Below, in pieces: positions 32,754 to 41,368 of a stretch of DNA of 64,000 nt. Position 1 is the stretch's first letter, and each line of letters starts with the position of its first letter. The DNA is taken from positions 1 through 64,000 of the forward strand of contig NZ_JACJHR010000041.1 of the NCBI RefSeq assembly GCF_014174495.1. Reading direction: 5' to 3'. Source of the DNA: Amycolatopsis echigonensis (lineage in GTDB: Bacteria; Actinomycetota; Actinomycetes; Mycobacteriales; Pseudonocardiaceae). The position numbers were made by a program, and so were the translations under genes. The notes under the pieces are model-generated. The model was not told where the DNA came from. It was given only the letters and a program-made list of their open reading frames with translations, and did not search any database.

Positions 32754-34611
32754 AACCAGCCTCACCGAACGACTGCTGTTCGAAACCGGCGTGATCGACC
32801 ACGCGGGCCGGGTCGACGACGGCGACACCCAAACCGATTCGCTCGACCTCGAACGCCGGCGCGGCATCACCATCAAGTCCGCCGTCGTGGCGGTCAGCAC
32901 GCCCGGCCACCGGCTCAGCCTCGTGGACACCCCCGGCCACCCCGACTTCATCGCCGAGGTCGAACGCGCCGTCGGCGTGCTCGACGGCGCGGTGCTCGTG
33001 GTGTCCGCAGTAGAAGGCGTCCAGGCCCAGACCCGCGTGCTGATGCGCACGCTGATCCGGCTCGGTATTCCGGTGCTCGTGTTCGTGAACAAGATCGACC
33101 GCACCGGCGCTCGCGAAGCCTCGTTACTGGAATCCTTGCGTACCACGCTTTCCCCGCGATGCATCCCAATGAGCACGGTCACCGAGATCGGTACCGCCAG
33201 CGCACAGCCGGTGCCGCTGCCCTTCGATGAACGACTCGCCGACGCACTCGCCGGAGACGACGCGTTTCTTGAGTCTTATGTGGCCGGTGCAGCGTCCTCA
33301 ATGGATTACCGAAAAGCGTTGGCACGTCAGGTCGCCGCCGCCTCGGTGTACCCGGTCTTCTTCGGTTCCGCAGTCACCGGAGCTGGCGTCGCTGACCTCA
33401 TCGCCGGGGTTTACGAACTGCTGCCGTCCCGCGAACGCCGTGGCGACGGGCCACTCGACGCCACCGTATTCAAAATCGAGCGCGGCCGTTCCGGCGAGAA
33501 AATCGCTTACGTGCGCATGTTTTCCGGCTCGCTGGCGGCGCGCCGACCGGTTCCTTTCCGACGCTTGGGTATGGAAGGCGTCGGCCGCCCCTCCACGGTG
33601 CGCGTGTTCGAGCACGGCGCAACTCCGGTGTCCGGTGAGGCGCTGGCCGGTGACGTCGCGCGGGTCTGGGGTTTACCTGAGGTACAGATCGGCGACCGGC
33701 TCGGCGAAAGCGCCAACCTTTCCGAGGACCGGTTCTTCGCCCCGCCGAGCCTGGAAACGCTGGTGTACCCGGTCGATCCAGATCAGACGAGTGCGCTGTA
33801 CACCGCGCTGACCCGCCTGTCCGAACAGGACCCGCTGATCAGCATCCGCCGACAGGACCAGGAAATCACCGTCCGCTTGTATGGCGAAGTCCAAAAGGAA
33901 GTAATCCGGACGACGCTCGCCGAAGAGTTCGGCATCGCCGCCGAATTCGAGGAGTCGCGACCGCTGCTGGTCGATCGTCTACATGGGACTGCATACCGCG
34001 TACGCCACCCGGCACCGGAGGAGCGCGTGTTCTTCTGGGCCACCGTAGGACTTCGCGTCGAACCCGGTCCTCCGGGCTCCGGCACCGACTACCGGATTGA
34101 GGTCGAACTCGGCTCGCTGCCGCTTTCCTTCCACACGGCCATCGAGGAAACCGTGCACGAGATCCTGCGCGAAGGCTTGCACGGCAGGGAAGTCATCGAC
34201 TGTGTCGTCACCCTCAGCGACACCGCGTTCTACCCGCCAGCCAGCACCGCCGGGGATTTCCGCGGCATGACCCGGCTCGTCTTGCAGGAAGCCCTTCGCG
34301 AGGCCGGAACGCGGGTGTACGAACCAGTCCACGCTTTCGAACTCGAAGCCCCAGCGTCCGCGATCAGCTCCGTGCTGCGCAAACTTGTCGAACTGCGCGC
34401 AGTGCCAGGCGAACCAGTGATCACCGACGACCGGTGCACTGTGGACGGTCATCTTCCGGCCGCCTCCGCGCACGAATTGGAACAAGCGCTGCCCGCGCTC
34501 ACCCAAGGCGAGGGCACGCTGGTCACGAACTTCGCCGAATACCGGCTCAAGCCGGGCGGCGGCGGGCCACGTCGAGTTCCGTCCAGCCGCCGTGGGCGGA
34601 CAACAGCGTGA
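32707..34611 (+). CDS. TetM/OtrA-like ribosomal protection GTPase
   Basis: A 634-residue EF-G paralogue that would release tetracyclines from the ribosome. The GTPase domain has G1 AHIDAGKTSLTERLL, G2 in RRRGITIKSAV, G3 DTPGHPDF and G4 NKID. Domains II to V follow, with the family features FFWATVGLRVEPGPPGSG and the C-terminal FAEYRLKPGGGG, close to the tetracycline-protection group rather than true EF-G. It lacks EF-G's housekeeping neighbours (rpsL, rpsG, tuf). A weak GAGGA lies 11 bases before the ATG. Its last 65 bases overlap a convergent gene. Confidence 0.87.
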   Translation: MKALTIGILAHIDAGKTSLTERLLFETGVIDHAGRVDDGDTQTDSLDLERRRGITIKSAVVAVSTPGHRLSLVDTPGHPDFIAEVERAVGVLDGAVLVVSAVEGVQAQTRVLMRTLIRLGIPVLVFVNKIDRTGAREASLLESLRTTLSPRCIPMSTVTEIGTASAQPVPLPFDERLADALAGDDAFLESYVAGAASSMDYRKALARQVAAASVYPVFFGSAVTGAGVADLIAGVYELLPSRERRGDGPLDATVFKIERGRSGEKIAYVRMFSGSLAARRPVPFRRLGMEGVGRPSTVRVFEHGATPVSGEALAGDVARVWGLPEVQIGDRLGESANLSEDRFFAPPSLETLVYPVDPDQTSALYTALTRLSEQDPLISIRRQDQEITVRLYGEVQKEVIRTTLAEEFGIAAEFEESRPLLVDRLHGTAYRVRHPAPEERVFFWATVGLRVEPGPPGSGTDYRIEVELGSLPLSFHTAIEETVHEILREGLHGREVIDCVVTLSDTAFYPPASTAGDFRGMTRLVLQEALREAGTRVYEPVHAFELEAPASAISSVLRKLVELRAVPGEPVITDDRCTVDGHLPAASAHELEQALPALTQGEGTLVTNFAEYRLKPGGGGPRRVPSSRRGRTTA

Positions 34612-34969
34612 GGACGCGCTCCGCGAGGGCCGAAAACCGGCGCAGGTCCTCGTGGAGCGCCTTCGCGCGCGTCGAGTCGAGCGGGGCGTGGTCGTCCCAC
34701 CACAGGCAGAGGACCGCGCTCGCGCACAGCACCAGCGGCTGAACGATGTCCGTGAACTCCGCGGACGGCTCGGCCGTTTCCCGGCACGTGCTCTCGATTT
34801 CTTCGCACGCGTCGAGCAGTTCGCGCAACGGGCCCACCGCGCCGGACGGGGTGCCGTCCCACGACGCGGTGGGCCACGCGCGGTCGCTCAGCTCGAGCCA
34901 GAGCCGCCATCCGGCGACCAGCTCGGCCTCGTCGTGCGGCGTCCAGGTGTCGGGGAGCAGCCAGAACAT
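34547..34969 (-). CDS. Hypothetical protein (140 aa)
   Basis: A helical soluble protein starting MFWLLPDTWTPHDEAELVAG, with many tryptophans (LWLELSDRAWPTASWDG, LCLWWDDHAP). It has no signal peptide and no motif I recognise. Amino-acid composition and length are protein-like, and the ATG is the first in frame. The C-terminal 21 codons overlap the 3' end of the ribosomal protection gene on the other strand, an unusually long convergent overlap; a shorter version of either gene is possible. Confidence 0.6.
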   Translation of the reverse strand: MFWLLPDTWTPHDEAELVAGWRLWLELSDRAWPTASWDGTPSGAVGPLRELLDACEEIESTCRETAEPSAEFTDIVQPLVLCASAVLCLWWDDHAPLDSTRAKALHEDLRRFSALAERVLTLLSAHGGWTELDVARRRPA

Positions 34970-35053
34970 GTCACCGACTGTGACATCGCTGCCGGACCCC
35001 GCACAACCGAGTCGGCGAAAGTGTTCGCGTTTGTACCCCGGGGCGGGGGTATC

Positions 35054-35989
35054 TCAGCTGATCACCGGGGGCACGAACACGCAATTCGGCTTTTTCGCGT
35101 GCTGCGGGTCGAGCGCGTTGAGCACCTCGCGCTCCGCGATCGGGTCGTAGGTGATGCCGAGGTGGTCGGTGTAGTCGAGCCCGCAGACGTCCTGGAGGAC
35201 GAGGTTTTTCACGTTGGGCGCGGGCTTGAGGAAGGCGTTGGTGTACGGCGTGACGACGTCGTCGTACCTGGTCTGGATGACCGTGTAGTCGACGCCCGGG
35301 ACAGTGTCGCCGCCTGCGTTGAGGTCGGTGAGGAACGCGGACCCGGTGGACTGTTCGTTGCAGGCCGGACAGGGCACGCCGACGATGTCGCGGGCGGGCG
35401 GGATCGCCTGGATGGCGGTCAGGAGGCCGTACAGGTTGGTGCCGTAATTGGACGGAGACAGGCCGATCAGTTTGCCGATCTTGCTCGCGCCGCCGAGGTA
35501 CTTGATCCAGTAGCGCGGGTTCATCCCGCCCTGCGAATGCCCGACGACGTCAAGTTTCGCAGCCCCGGTGACCTGGAGAATCTTGTCCCCGAAGGTCGCG
35601 AGCTGGCCGGCGGTCCCCGCCACCGGCCCCACCGTCTGCAGGAACGCCCCCGGCGACCCGCCGAAGTTCCCGGCGAACACGCAGTACCCCTCGTCGGCGA
35701 GCCGCTGGGAGAGATTCGCCCAGTTCTCGTACGCGTTGGCCGTGGTGCCGTTGGACAGCAGCACGGGGTTCGGATGTTCCGCGGAGGGTTTGCAGTTCCA
35801 GTCGTTGGCCCCCGGCGGCGCGATCGTCGGCTGCGCGGCCGAGTAGATCGCCGCGGCGATGATGTTCGGCTGCACCGGACCGGTCGGTTCTTTCCCGGTC
35901 GCCCCCGACGCCACCGCGGTGCCGCCGCCGAGCGCGACCACCGTCGCCGCCAGGAGGACCATTCCCCGTCCGAAAGCGCGTACGCCCAT
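35054..35989 (-). CDS. Secreted lipase/esterase (alpha/beta hydrolase)
   Basis: A 311-residue secreted alpha/beta hydrolase. The signal peptide spans about residues 1-30 (FGRGMVLLAATVVALGGGTA, then a VASGA cleavage region). The nucleophile elbow is GHSQGGMNPRYWIKYL near residue 150, and the catalytic Asp and His are probably in the DDVVTPYT and DHLGITYD segments. CNEQSTGSAF with nearby cysteines suggests disulfides. It is typical of actinomycete extracellular triacylglycerol lipases. It is the final gene of a minus-strand run but is separated from espG, so probably has its own promoter. Confidence 0.88.
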   Translation of the reverse strand: MGVRAFGRGMVLLAATVVALGGGTAVASGATGKEPTGPVQPNIIAAAIYSAAQPTIAPPGANDWNCKPSAEHPNPVLLSNGTTANAYENWANLSQRLADEGYCVFAGNFGGSPGAFLQTVGPVAGTAGQLATFGDKILQVTGAAKLDVVGHSQGGMNPRYWIKYLGGASKIGKLIGLSPSNYGTNLYGLLTAIQAIPPARDIVGVPCPACNEQSTGSAFLTDLNAGGDTVPGVDYTVIQTRYDDVVTPYTNAFLKPAPNVKNLVLQDVCGLDYTDHLGITYDPIAEREVLNALDPQHAKKPNCVFVPPVIS

Positions 35990-36064
35990 TCCGTTTCACC
36001 TCTCTGTGAACCCGACGCAGTGGTTAACGCCGAACACGAGAAAGGGAAACGCGGTTACTAGTTT

Positions 36065-36805
36065 TTACCGCAATCCGGTGAGCGTACGGTTCACCGCATC
36101 GATCAAGGAGGCCCGGTTTCCCGGGTAGACACTGATCTGGGCCTCGCCGTCACTGGTGCTCTGGAAGCTCAGCACCCGCCCGCGCCCGCTGAGATCGATC
36201 ACCGACAACGGCGAGCTGTACCGGCGCTCGCCCCGCCCGTCCCGGACCGCGGCGTGCAGCAGGTGCACCGCGTCGCGCGGAGCCCGCATCAGGTACCGCA
36301 ACTCGTCCGCGTCGCCGCCTTCCTCCGCCAGCGGATCCGCGCCGCCGCCCCCGTCGTAGTACTCCCGGCTGACCCGCATCGCCCGCACCGCCGCCGGAGG
36401 ACATTCCGGCATCGCCATGACCAAACAGGCCGCGAGCTCATCCGGCGACACCGGGTCGAGCTGAACGAACTCCGCGTCGGTAATCAACCGAACGGCGTCT
36501 GGTTTGGTGGCCGCGACGAGAATCGCCCCGTTGTCCTCTTGGTGGGTGCCAAAGTCGGTCCACCCGTACACCTCTTGCCGCGCGGTCGCGAGCAGTTTGA
36601 GCGTGCCTCGCAACGCGTCCGCCGCCGTTTCGCCAAGCTGAGCAAGGAGATCCCGCGTCCGTTTTGCTCGTTCAGCGGCGCCTTCCTCGGTGAGGTACAT
36701 CGGGGTGTCCTCGACCACCACCGGTACTTTGCCGAGGTTTTCCGCGTGCCAAAGCGCCAAAAACACCGGCCGCGGCATCCGCAGCGGCCTGTCGATGATC
36801 GTCAT
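36065..36805 (-). CDS. EspG-family ESX secretion chaperone
   Basis: A 246-residue protein of the EspG family, the cytosolic chaperones that bind the hydrophobic tip of PE-PPE substrates for type VII secretion. It begins MTIIDRPLRMPRPVFLALWH and carries LVMAMPECPPAAVRAMRVS and a C-terminal SVYPGNRASLIDAVNRTL. GAGGGG precedes the ATG. It lies 8 bases after the PPE-like gene in the same operon, so that protein is the likely client. No EccC, EccD or MycP genes are in the window; the secretion machine must be elsewhere. Confidence 0.82.
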   Translation of the reverse strand: MTIIDRPLRMPRPVFLALWHAENLGKVPVVVEDTPMYLTEEGAAERAKRTRDLLAQLGETAADALRGTLKLLATARQEVYGWTDFGTHQEDNGAILVAATKPDAVRLITDAEFVQLDPVSPDELAACLVMAMPECPPAAVRAMRVSREYYDGGGGADPLAEEGGDADELRYLMRAPRDAVHLLHAAVRDGRGERRYSSPLSVIDLSGRGRVLSFQSTSDGEAQISVYPGNRASLIDAVNRTLTGLR

Positions 36806-36813
36806 CGAGCCCC

Positions 36814-38247
36814 TCAACCACCAATCGTCGGGGGTGTCGGAGGCAACCCAGTGCGGGGGTCGAGGGCCCGCTCGCCGTTCTCGTCGACGAGCGAGAAGGC
36901 GGAGTCGTCGTCGATTCCGTATTTGCGCTGGTGTTCTTTGTCCTCTTCGCCTTTGCCTTTGCCGCCGCCGGCCATGCCGCCCATTCCCGGGCTCCCCTTG
37001 GCTCCGGCCGCGCCCTTCCCAGCCGCCCCCGCAGCCCCGCGGCCGGCCCCTTCTTCACCCGCGCCGACCCCGGCTCCTGCTCCTGTCCTTGCACCGGCAC
37101 CTGCCCCTGCCCCGGCACCGCCGCCGAGCCGCGCCGCGATCCCGCCGCTGCGGCCCCCGGCTCCGGCCTCGCTTGCGCCACCGAGCGGTCCAAACGCCCC
37201 CGGCGTCCAGCCGCTGCTGTCACTACCGCCCCCAGCCCCGAACGAGGTCGGCGTCGGCGTCGACATCGGCGGAGTCCAGGGCGAACCCCCGACCCGATCA
37301 ACCGACGGCGGAGTCCACCCAGACGTCGAAGTCCCGTCGTAATCCCCCGGCCGATACCCCGGCGGCGGCGCTGTGACGCCTCCAGCACTCGCCAGGCCCC
37401 CACCGGACCCACCGACATACCCCGGCCCATTGACCGCGCTAGCCCCAACCCCACCGGTTCCCGGCCCTCCGACGGTCCCCGGCCCACTCCCGAACCCAGT
37501 TCCCGGCCCACTCCCAGGCCCACCAGAGTCCGACCTCCGATAAGACCTCTCGTGCGACCCGGTCTTGCCCGTGACGTGATCGCCGCCAGAATCGATCTTG
37601 AGATTCTGCCCGTCGAACCCGGCCACTTGACCGTAATTGCTGTTCAACCCCTGGCCGTTGGTCTTGGCCTGGTCCGCGTACTTCTGGTAGCGCTCAACGT
37701 TGTGATTGGCGGCGGCGTTGTACGCGTTGATCTGCTTCTCGGTGTCGGTGTCCCAAGGAGTGCCCTGGTCCCAAAGATTCTTGTGCGGAGGCGTGGGAGG
37801 CATCGCCTGCAACGCGATCTTCATGTCGTTATAGCCGTGCGTAGTGTCGACCAGCTTCTGCCCATTGACCACATAAGCCTGCGCGGAGGTAGACGACGCG
37901 TCAGACAACGGTCTGAGCCGCGCCCGCGCCGCATCCGCACCGTCGCCAGTCCAGACAGATTCCAGCATGGTGGTGATCTGCTGCGCGTCGTCGCTGTTCT
38001 GGTTGTGCTCTTGGATCATCTTCTGAACCGTGGCACTACCACTATCCCACGACGAGGTCCCCGGCCCCTGCTGCACCTGCTGCACAATCACCGGCGCGGG
38101 AACGGCCTGGTCGCCGAGATTTCCGTGGTAGAAGTCGGAGAACCAATTCCCAGCATCCTTGAGCCGATCGTTGACCCAATCGTCGGCGTCACTGATCCGG
38201 TCACCAATCCACTGGGCACCTTCGCCGATGAAGTCAAAGAACCCCAT
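36814..38247 (-). CDS. PPE/WXG-like secreted protein with Gly-rich C-terminus
   Basis: A 477-residue protein. Residues 1-50 are aromatic and charged (MGFFDFIGEGAQWIGDRISD). Residues 60-210 form a helical bundle with the WxG-like turn SVWTGDGADAARARL and regular helices like PE/PPE or WXG100 substrates. Residues 225-440 are a low-complexity Gly/Ala/Ser/Pro region. The end (KYGIDDDSAFSLVDENGERA) is acidic and ordered. No signal peptide. It is immediately upstream of espG, which supports type VII export. The passenger role of the C-terminus is unknown. Confidence 0.75.
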   Translation of the reverse strand: MGFFDFIGEGAQWIGDRISDADDWVNDRLKDAGNWFSDFYHGNLGDQAVPAPVIVQQVQQGPGTSSWDSGSATVQKMIQEHNQNSDDAQQITTMLESVWTGDGADAARARLRPLSDASSTSAQAYVVNGQKLVDTTHGYNDMKIALQAMPPTPPHKNLWDQGTPWDTDTEKQINAYNAAANHNVERYQKYADQAKTNGQGLNSNYGQVAGFDGQNLKIDSGGDHVTGKTGSHERSYRRSDSGGPGSGPGTGFGSGPGTVGGPGTGGVGASAVNGPGYVGGSGGGLASAGGVTAPPPGYRPGDYDGTSTSGWTPPSVDRVGGSPWTPPMSTPTPTSFGAGGGSDSSGWTPGAFGPLGGASEAGAGGRSGGIAARLGGGAGAGAGAGARTGAGAGVGAGEEGAGRGAAGAAGKGAAGAKGSPGMGGMAGGGKGKGEEDKEHQRKYGIDDDSAFSLVDENGERALDPRTGLPPTPPTIGG

Positions 38248-38310
38248 CGGTCACGCACCCGCCTTCTGCTTCAGATTGGTAACTACCGAAGAAGGCGAGT
38301 TCGGGCACAA

Positions 38311-38347
38311 AAGAGCCCCACCACCCGATCCGGGTAGTGGGGCTCTT
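38311..38347. terminator. Strong hairpin between fadE and the PPE-like gene
   Basis: AAGAGCCCCACCACCC pairs with GGGTAGTGGGGCTCTT with a one-base mismatch. The arms begin AAG and end CTT, so either strand ends in U-like bases. On the minus strand it lies 19 bases after the acyl-CoA dehydrogenase stop and so ends that transcript before the PPE-like gene. Confidence 0.8.
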
Positions 38348-38365
38348 CTGCAGACCGTCAGGGGC

Positions 38366-39523
38366 TCAGCCCTTCAGCAGGGCCCTCGCCATGACGACCT
38401 TCTGGATTTGGTTCGTGCCTTCATAAATCTGCGTGATCTTCGCGTCGCGCATCATGCGCTCGACCGGGAAGTCTCGCGTGTAGCCTGCGCCGCCGAACAG
38501 CTGCACCGCGTCCGTGGTCACCGACATTGCCACGTCGGACGCGTAGGCTTTGGCTGCCGAGGCGGTGAAGCCGGCGCGCTTGTCGCCTCGCTCCGAGGAC
38601 GCTGCGGAGGCGTACACCAGGTGGCGGGCGGCTTCGATTTTCGTTCCCATGTCGGCCAGCATGAACTGAATTCCTTGGAAATCCGCGATTGCTTTGCCGA
38701 ACTGCTTGCGTTCCTTGACGTACGCGACGGCCGCGTCCAGGGCGCCTTGGGCGATTCCCAGGGCTTGCGCGCCGATCGTCGGGCGGGTGTGGTCCAGGGT
38801 GCGCAGGGCGGTCTTCAGGCCGGTGCCCGGTTCGCCGATGATGCGATCCGCGGGGATGGTGCAGTTTTCGAAGTAGATCTCGCGGGTCGGGGAACCCTTG
38901 ATGCCCAGCTTCTTTTCCTTCGGGCCCACCGAGAAACCCGGGTCGTCCTTGTGCACGACGAACGCGGAAATGCCGTTGGCCTTCTTTTCCGCGTTCGGGT
39001 CCGTCACGGCCATCACCGTGTACCAGGTCGATTCACCGGCGTTCGTGATCCAGCACTTGGTTCCGTTGAGGACCCAGTGGTCGCCATCGAGGCGGGCGCG
39101 GGTGCGCATGGACGCGGTGTCCGAGCCGGCCTCGCGCTCGGACAGGGCGTACGACGCCGATGCTTCGCCCGAGGCGATCGAAGGCAGGACCAGCTTCTTC
39201 AGGTCCTCCGAACCGGACAGGATGATCGGCTGCGTGCCCAGCTTGTTGACCGCCGGGATCAAGGACGCGGACGCGTCGACGCGGGCGACCTCCTCGATCA
39301 CGATGCACGCGCCGATGGCGTCGGCGCCCTGGCCGTCGTACTCCTCGGCGATGTGGACGGCGTTGAAGCCTGCCTTGACGAGCGCTTGGTTGGCTTCGAC
39401 CGGATAGCGCTCCTGCTCGTCGACCTCCGCCGCGTAGGGCGCGATCTCCTTTTCGGCTAGAGCCCGGACCGCGGCCCGCAGTTCCTCGTGCTCCTCGGCC
39501 AGCTGATACAGGCCCTCGGCCAC
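38366..39523 (-). CDS. Acyl-CoA dehydrogenase (FadE25-like)
   Basis: A 385-residue FAD-dependent acyl-CoA dehydrogenase. It shows SYALSEREAGSDTASMRTRA (signature 1), CWITNAGESTWYTVMAVTD for flavin contact and QLFGGAGYTRDFPVERMMRD (signature 2). The catalytic glutamate lies in QIYEGTNQIQ near the C-terminus. GTG at 39523 yields MAEGLYQLAEEHEELR, the normal N-terminus. Position next to purE-purK matches M. tuberculosis Rv3274c (fadE25). It is divergent from an acyl-CoA ligase, so the pair may activate and oxidise the same acyl chain. Confidence 0.92.
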   Translation of the reverse strand: MAEGLYQLAEEHEELRAAVRALAEKEIAPYAAEVDEQERYPVEANQALVKAGFNAVHIAEEYDGQGADAIGACIVIEEVARVDASASLIPAVNKLGTQPIILSGSEDLKKLVLPSIASGEASASYALSEREAGSDTASMRTRARLDGDHWVLNGTKCWITNAGESTWYTVMAVTDPNAEKKANGISAFVVHKDDPGFSVGPKEKKLGIKGSPTREIYFENCTIPADRIIGEPGTGLKTALRTLDHTRPTIGAQALGIAQGALDAAVAYVKERKQFGKAIADFQGIQFMLADMGTKIEAARHLVYASAASSERGDKRAGFTASAAKAYASDVAMSVTTDAVQLFGGAGYTRDFPVERMMRDAKITQIYEGTNQIQKVVMARALLKG

Positions 39524-39642
39524 CTTCAGTCACCTCTTCTGCAGCGAAACGGGAGAAAGTCCCCCGATGTTAGCCCGCGTTCACACCGAACGCGGCGGCT
39601 CGCTGCTTGTGTCCTCGGCCTCACCGTTCGTATGGTCAAGTG

Positions 39643-41316
39643 ATGGCTGCCACTGCGTCGACTCCGCCGCCCGGATTGCCCGCTTCCCTTGACTACCCCC
39701 AGGTGCCGATCGGTTCGCTGCTCGCCGGCGCCGCGACGCGCTACGGCGACCGTGTCGCGTTCGCTATGGGCGACGACCAGCTCACGTTCGCTCAGACCTG
39801 GCAAGCCGCCTGCCGGTTCGCGCAAGCGCTGCTTGCCCGCGGCATCGGGCGGGGCGACGTGGTCGCCGTGCATCTGCCGAACTGCCTCGCGTATCCCATC
39901 GCCTACCACGGCATCCTGCTGGCGGGGGCGACGTTCAGTCCGACGAACCCGCTGCTCCCGCCGGACGACCTCGCCTTCCAGCTCACCGACTGCGGGGCCG
40001 CCGCGGTGGTGACGTTCGGACCGGTCTCGGGCACGCTCGCGGCGGTCGCCGACCGAATTCCGGCGCGGCTCACGATCGTCGTCGCGCCCGACGGTGAGCT
40101 CAGCGAAGGAAGCGTGGAGTTCCGCGAGTTCTTCGCTGACCAGCCTGCGACCAGGCCAGACGTGGCGATCGAGGTGGACCGCGACCTCGCTCATCTCGCC
40201 TACACAGGAGGCACGACGGGGCGGTCCAAGGGCGTCGAGCTGACGCATCGCAACGTCGTCACGAATACGCTCCAGCACACCTGCTGGTCGACCGGCTCGG
40301 TACCGGCACTCGACGCGAACGGCGACCTGACGATCGACCAGATCGGCAGCCCGGACGAATGGCCGACCCGGCTCGGTACCGGCACCGCGATCAACCTGAC
40401 GCCGTGGTTCCACGCGATGGGCGTGATCGCCGGACTCAACGGTCCCTTGCTGGCCGGCGGGACGACGGTGCTGCACGCCCGGTTCGATCCGGCGGCGTAC
40501 GTCGCGGACGCGGAACGGCTGCAGGTCACGACCATCGGCGGCGCGCCCGCGCTGTTCGCGGCGTTGCTGGCGACACCCTCGTTCCATACGGCTGACCTGT
40601 CGTCGGTGCGCAACATCGGTTCCGGTGCCGCGCCGATGAGCCACGAGATGATCCGCGCGCTGCACAAGCGGTTCCCGGACGTCGTGATCGCCGAGGGATA
40701 CGGGCTCACCGAGGTGACGATGGGCGCGGTGATCTCGCCGAGCTACCGGTCCGGCGTGCGCAAGGTGGGGTCGGTCGGCAGGCCGATCTTCGACACCGAG
40801 GTCAAGCTCGTCGCGGACGGCAGCGAAGAGCCGTTGCCGCCCGGGCAAGAGGGCGAGGTGTGCTTGCGCGGGCCGCAGGTGATGCGCGGGTACCGGAACC
40901 GTCCGGAAGAGACCGCTGCCGCGCTGGTCGACGGATGGCTGCACACCGGCGACATCGGCGTTCTCGACGAGGACGGCTATCTGTCCATTGTGGATCGCAA
41001 GAAGGACATGCTGCTGTACAAGGGCTACAACGTCTTTCCGCGCGAACTGGAGGAGTTGCTGAGCGCGTCGCCGGGCGTGCTCTCCGCGGCGGTGGTCGGC
41101 CGGCCGAGCCCGGAGGTCGGCGAGCTGCCGGTGGCGTTCGTCGTGCGGAAGCCGGATTCCTCAGTGGACGCGGAGCAGCTGATGGCGGCGGTGAACGAGA
41201 AGGTGCTGCCGTACAAACGCCTGCGGGAACTGCATTTCGTGGAGGAAATCCCGGTGTCGGCGGCGGGCAAGGTGCTGAAGCGCGAACTGCGGAAGCAGCT
41301 GCCCGACCCGGCGTGA
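39643..41316 (+). CDS. Acyl-CoA / 4-coumarate-CoA ligase family protein
   Basis: A 557-residue adenylate-forming ligase. The P-loop is LAYTGGTTGRSKGVELTH near residue 190, then the A5 motif EGYGLTE, the A7 aspartate region WLHTGDIGVLDEDGYL and the A10 lysine in PVSAAGKVLKREL. These activate a carboxylic acid via AMP and pass it to CoA. The exact acid cannot be read. TATGGT ends 6 bases before the ATG, a leaderless pattern. A strong terminator follows the stop. Divergent from fadE25. Confidence 0.9.
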   Translation: MAATASTPPPGLPASLDYPQVPIGSLLAGAATRYGDRVAFAMGDDQLTFAQTWQAACRFAQALLARGIGRGDVVAVHLPNCLAYPIAYHGILLAGATFSPTNPLLPPDDLAFQLTDCGAAAVVTFGPVSGTLAAVADRIPARLTIVVAPDGELSEGSVEFREFFADQPATRPDVAIEVDRDLAHLAYTGGTTGRSKGVELTHRNVVTNTLQHTCWSTGSVPALDANGDLTIDQIGSPDEWPTRLGTGTAINLTPWFHAMGVIAGLNGPLLAGGTTVLHARFDPAAYVADAERLQVTTIGGAPALFAALLATPSFHTADLSSVRNIGSGAAPMSHEMIRALHKRFPDVVIAEGYGLTEVTMGAVISPSYRSGVRKVGSVGRPIFDTEVKLVADGSEEPLPPGQEGEVCLRGPQVMRGYRNRPEETAAALVDGWLHTGDIGVLDEDGYLSIVDRKKDMLLYKGYNVFPRELEELLSASPGVLSAAVVGRPSPEVGELPVAFVVRKPDSSVDAEQLMAAVNEKVLPYKRLRELHFVEEIPVSAAGKVLKRELRKQLPDPA

Positions 41317-41327
41317 GCTGACGGTGC

Positions 41328-41360
41328 GTGCGGATGCCGGGCCTGCGCCGGCATCCGCAC
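41328..41360. terminator. Perfect bidirectional hairpin between acyl-CoA ligase and purE
   Basis: GTGCGGATGCCGG and CCGGCATCCGCAC form a perfect 13-bp stem with a GCCTGCG loop, 11 bases after the ligase stop and 8 bases from the purE stop. Position between convergent genes supports a shared terminator. Confidence 0.85.
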
Positions 41361-41368
41361 CGCGCCAG

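Noticed and set aside
32707..34611. Calling the GTPase elongation factor G
   Set aside because: C-terminal features and the lack of rpsL/rpsG/tuf neighbours place it with ribosomal protection proteins.
36814..38247. Linking the PPE-like protein to the TNT toxin as a CpnT-type system
   Set aside because: They are 15 kb apart on separate transcripts and the TNT protein has no ESX-type N-terminus; any functional link is speculation.
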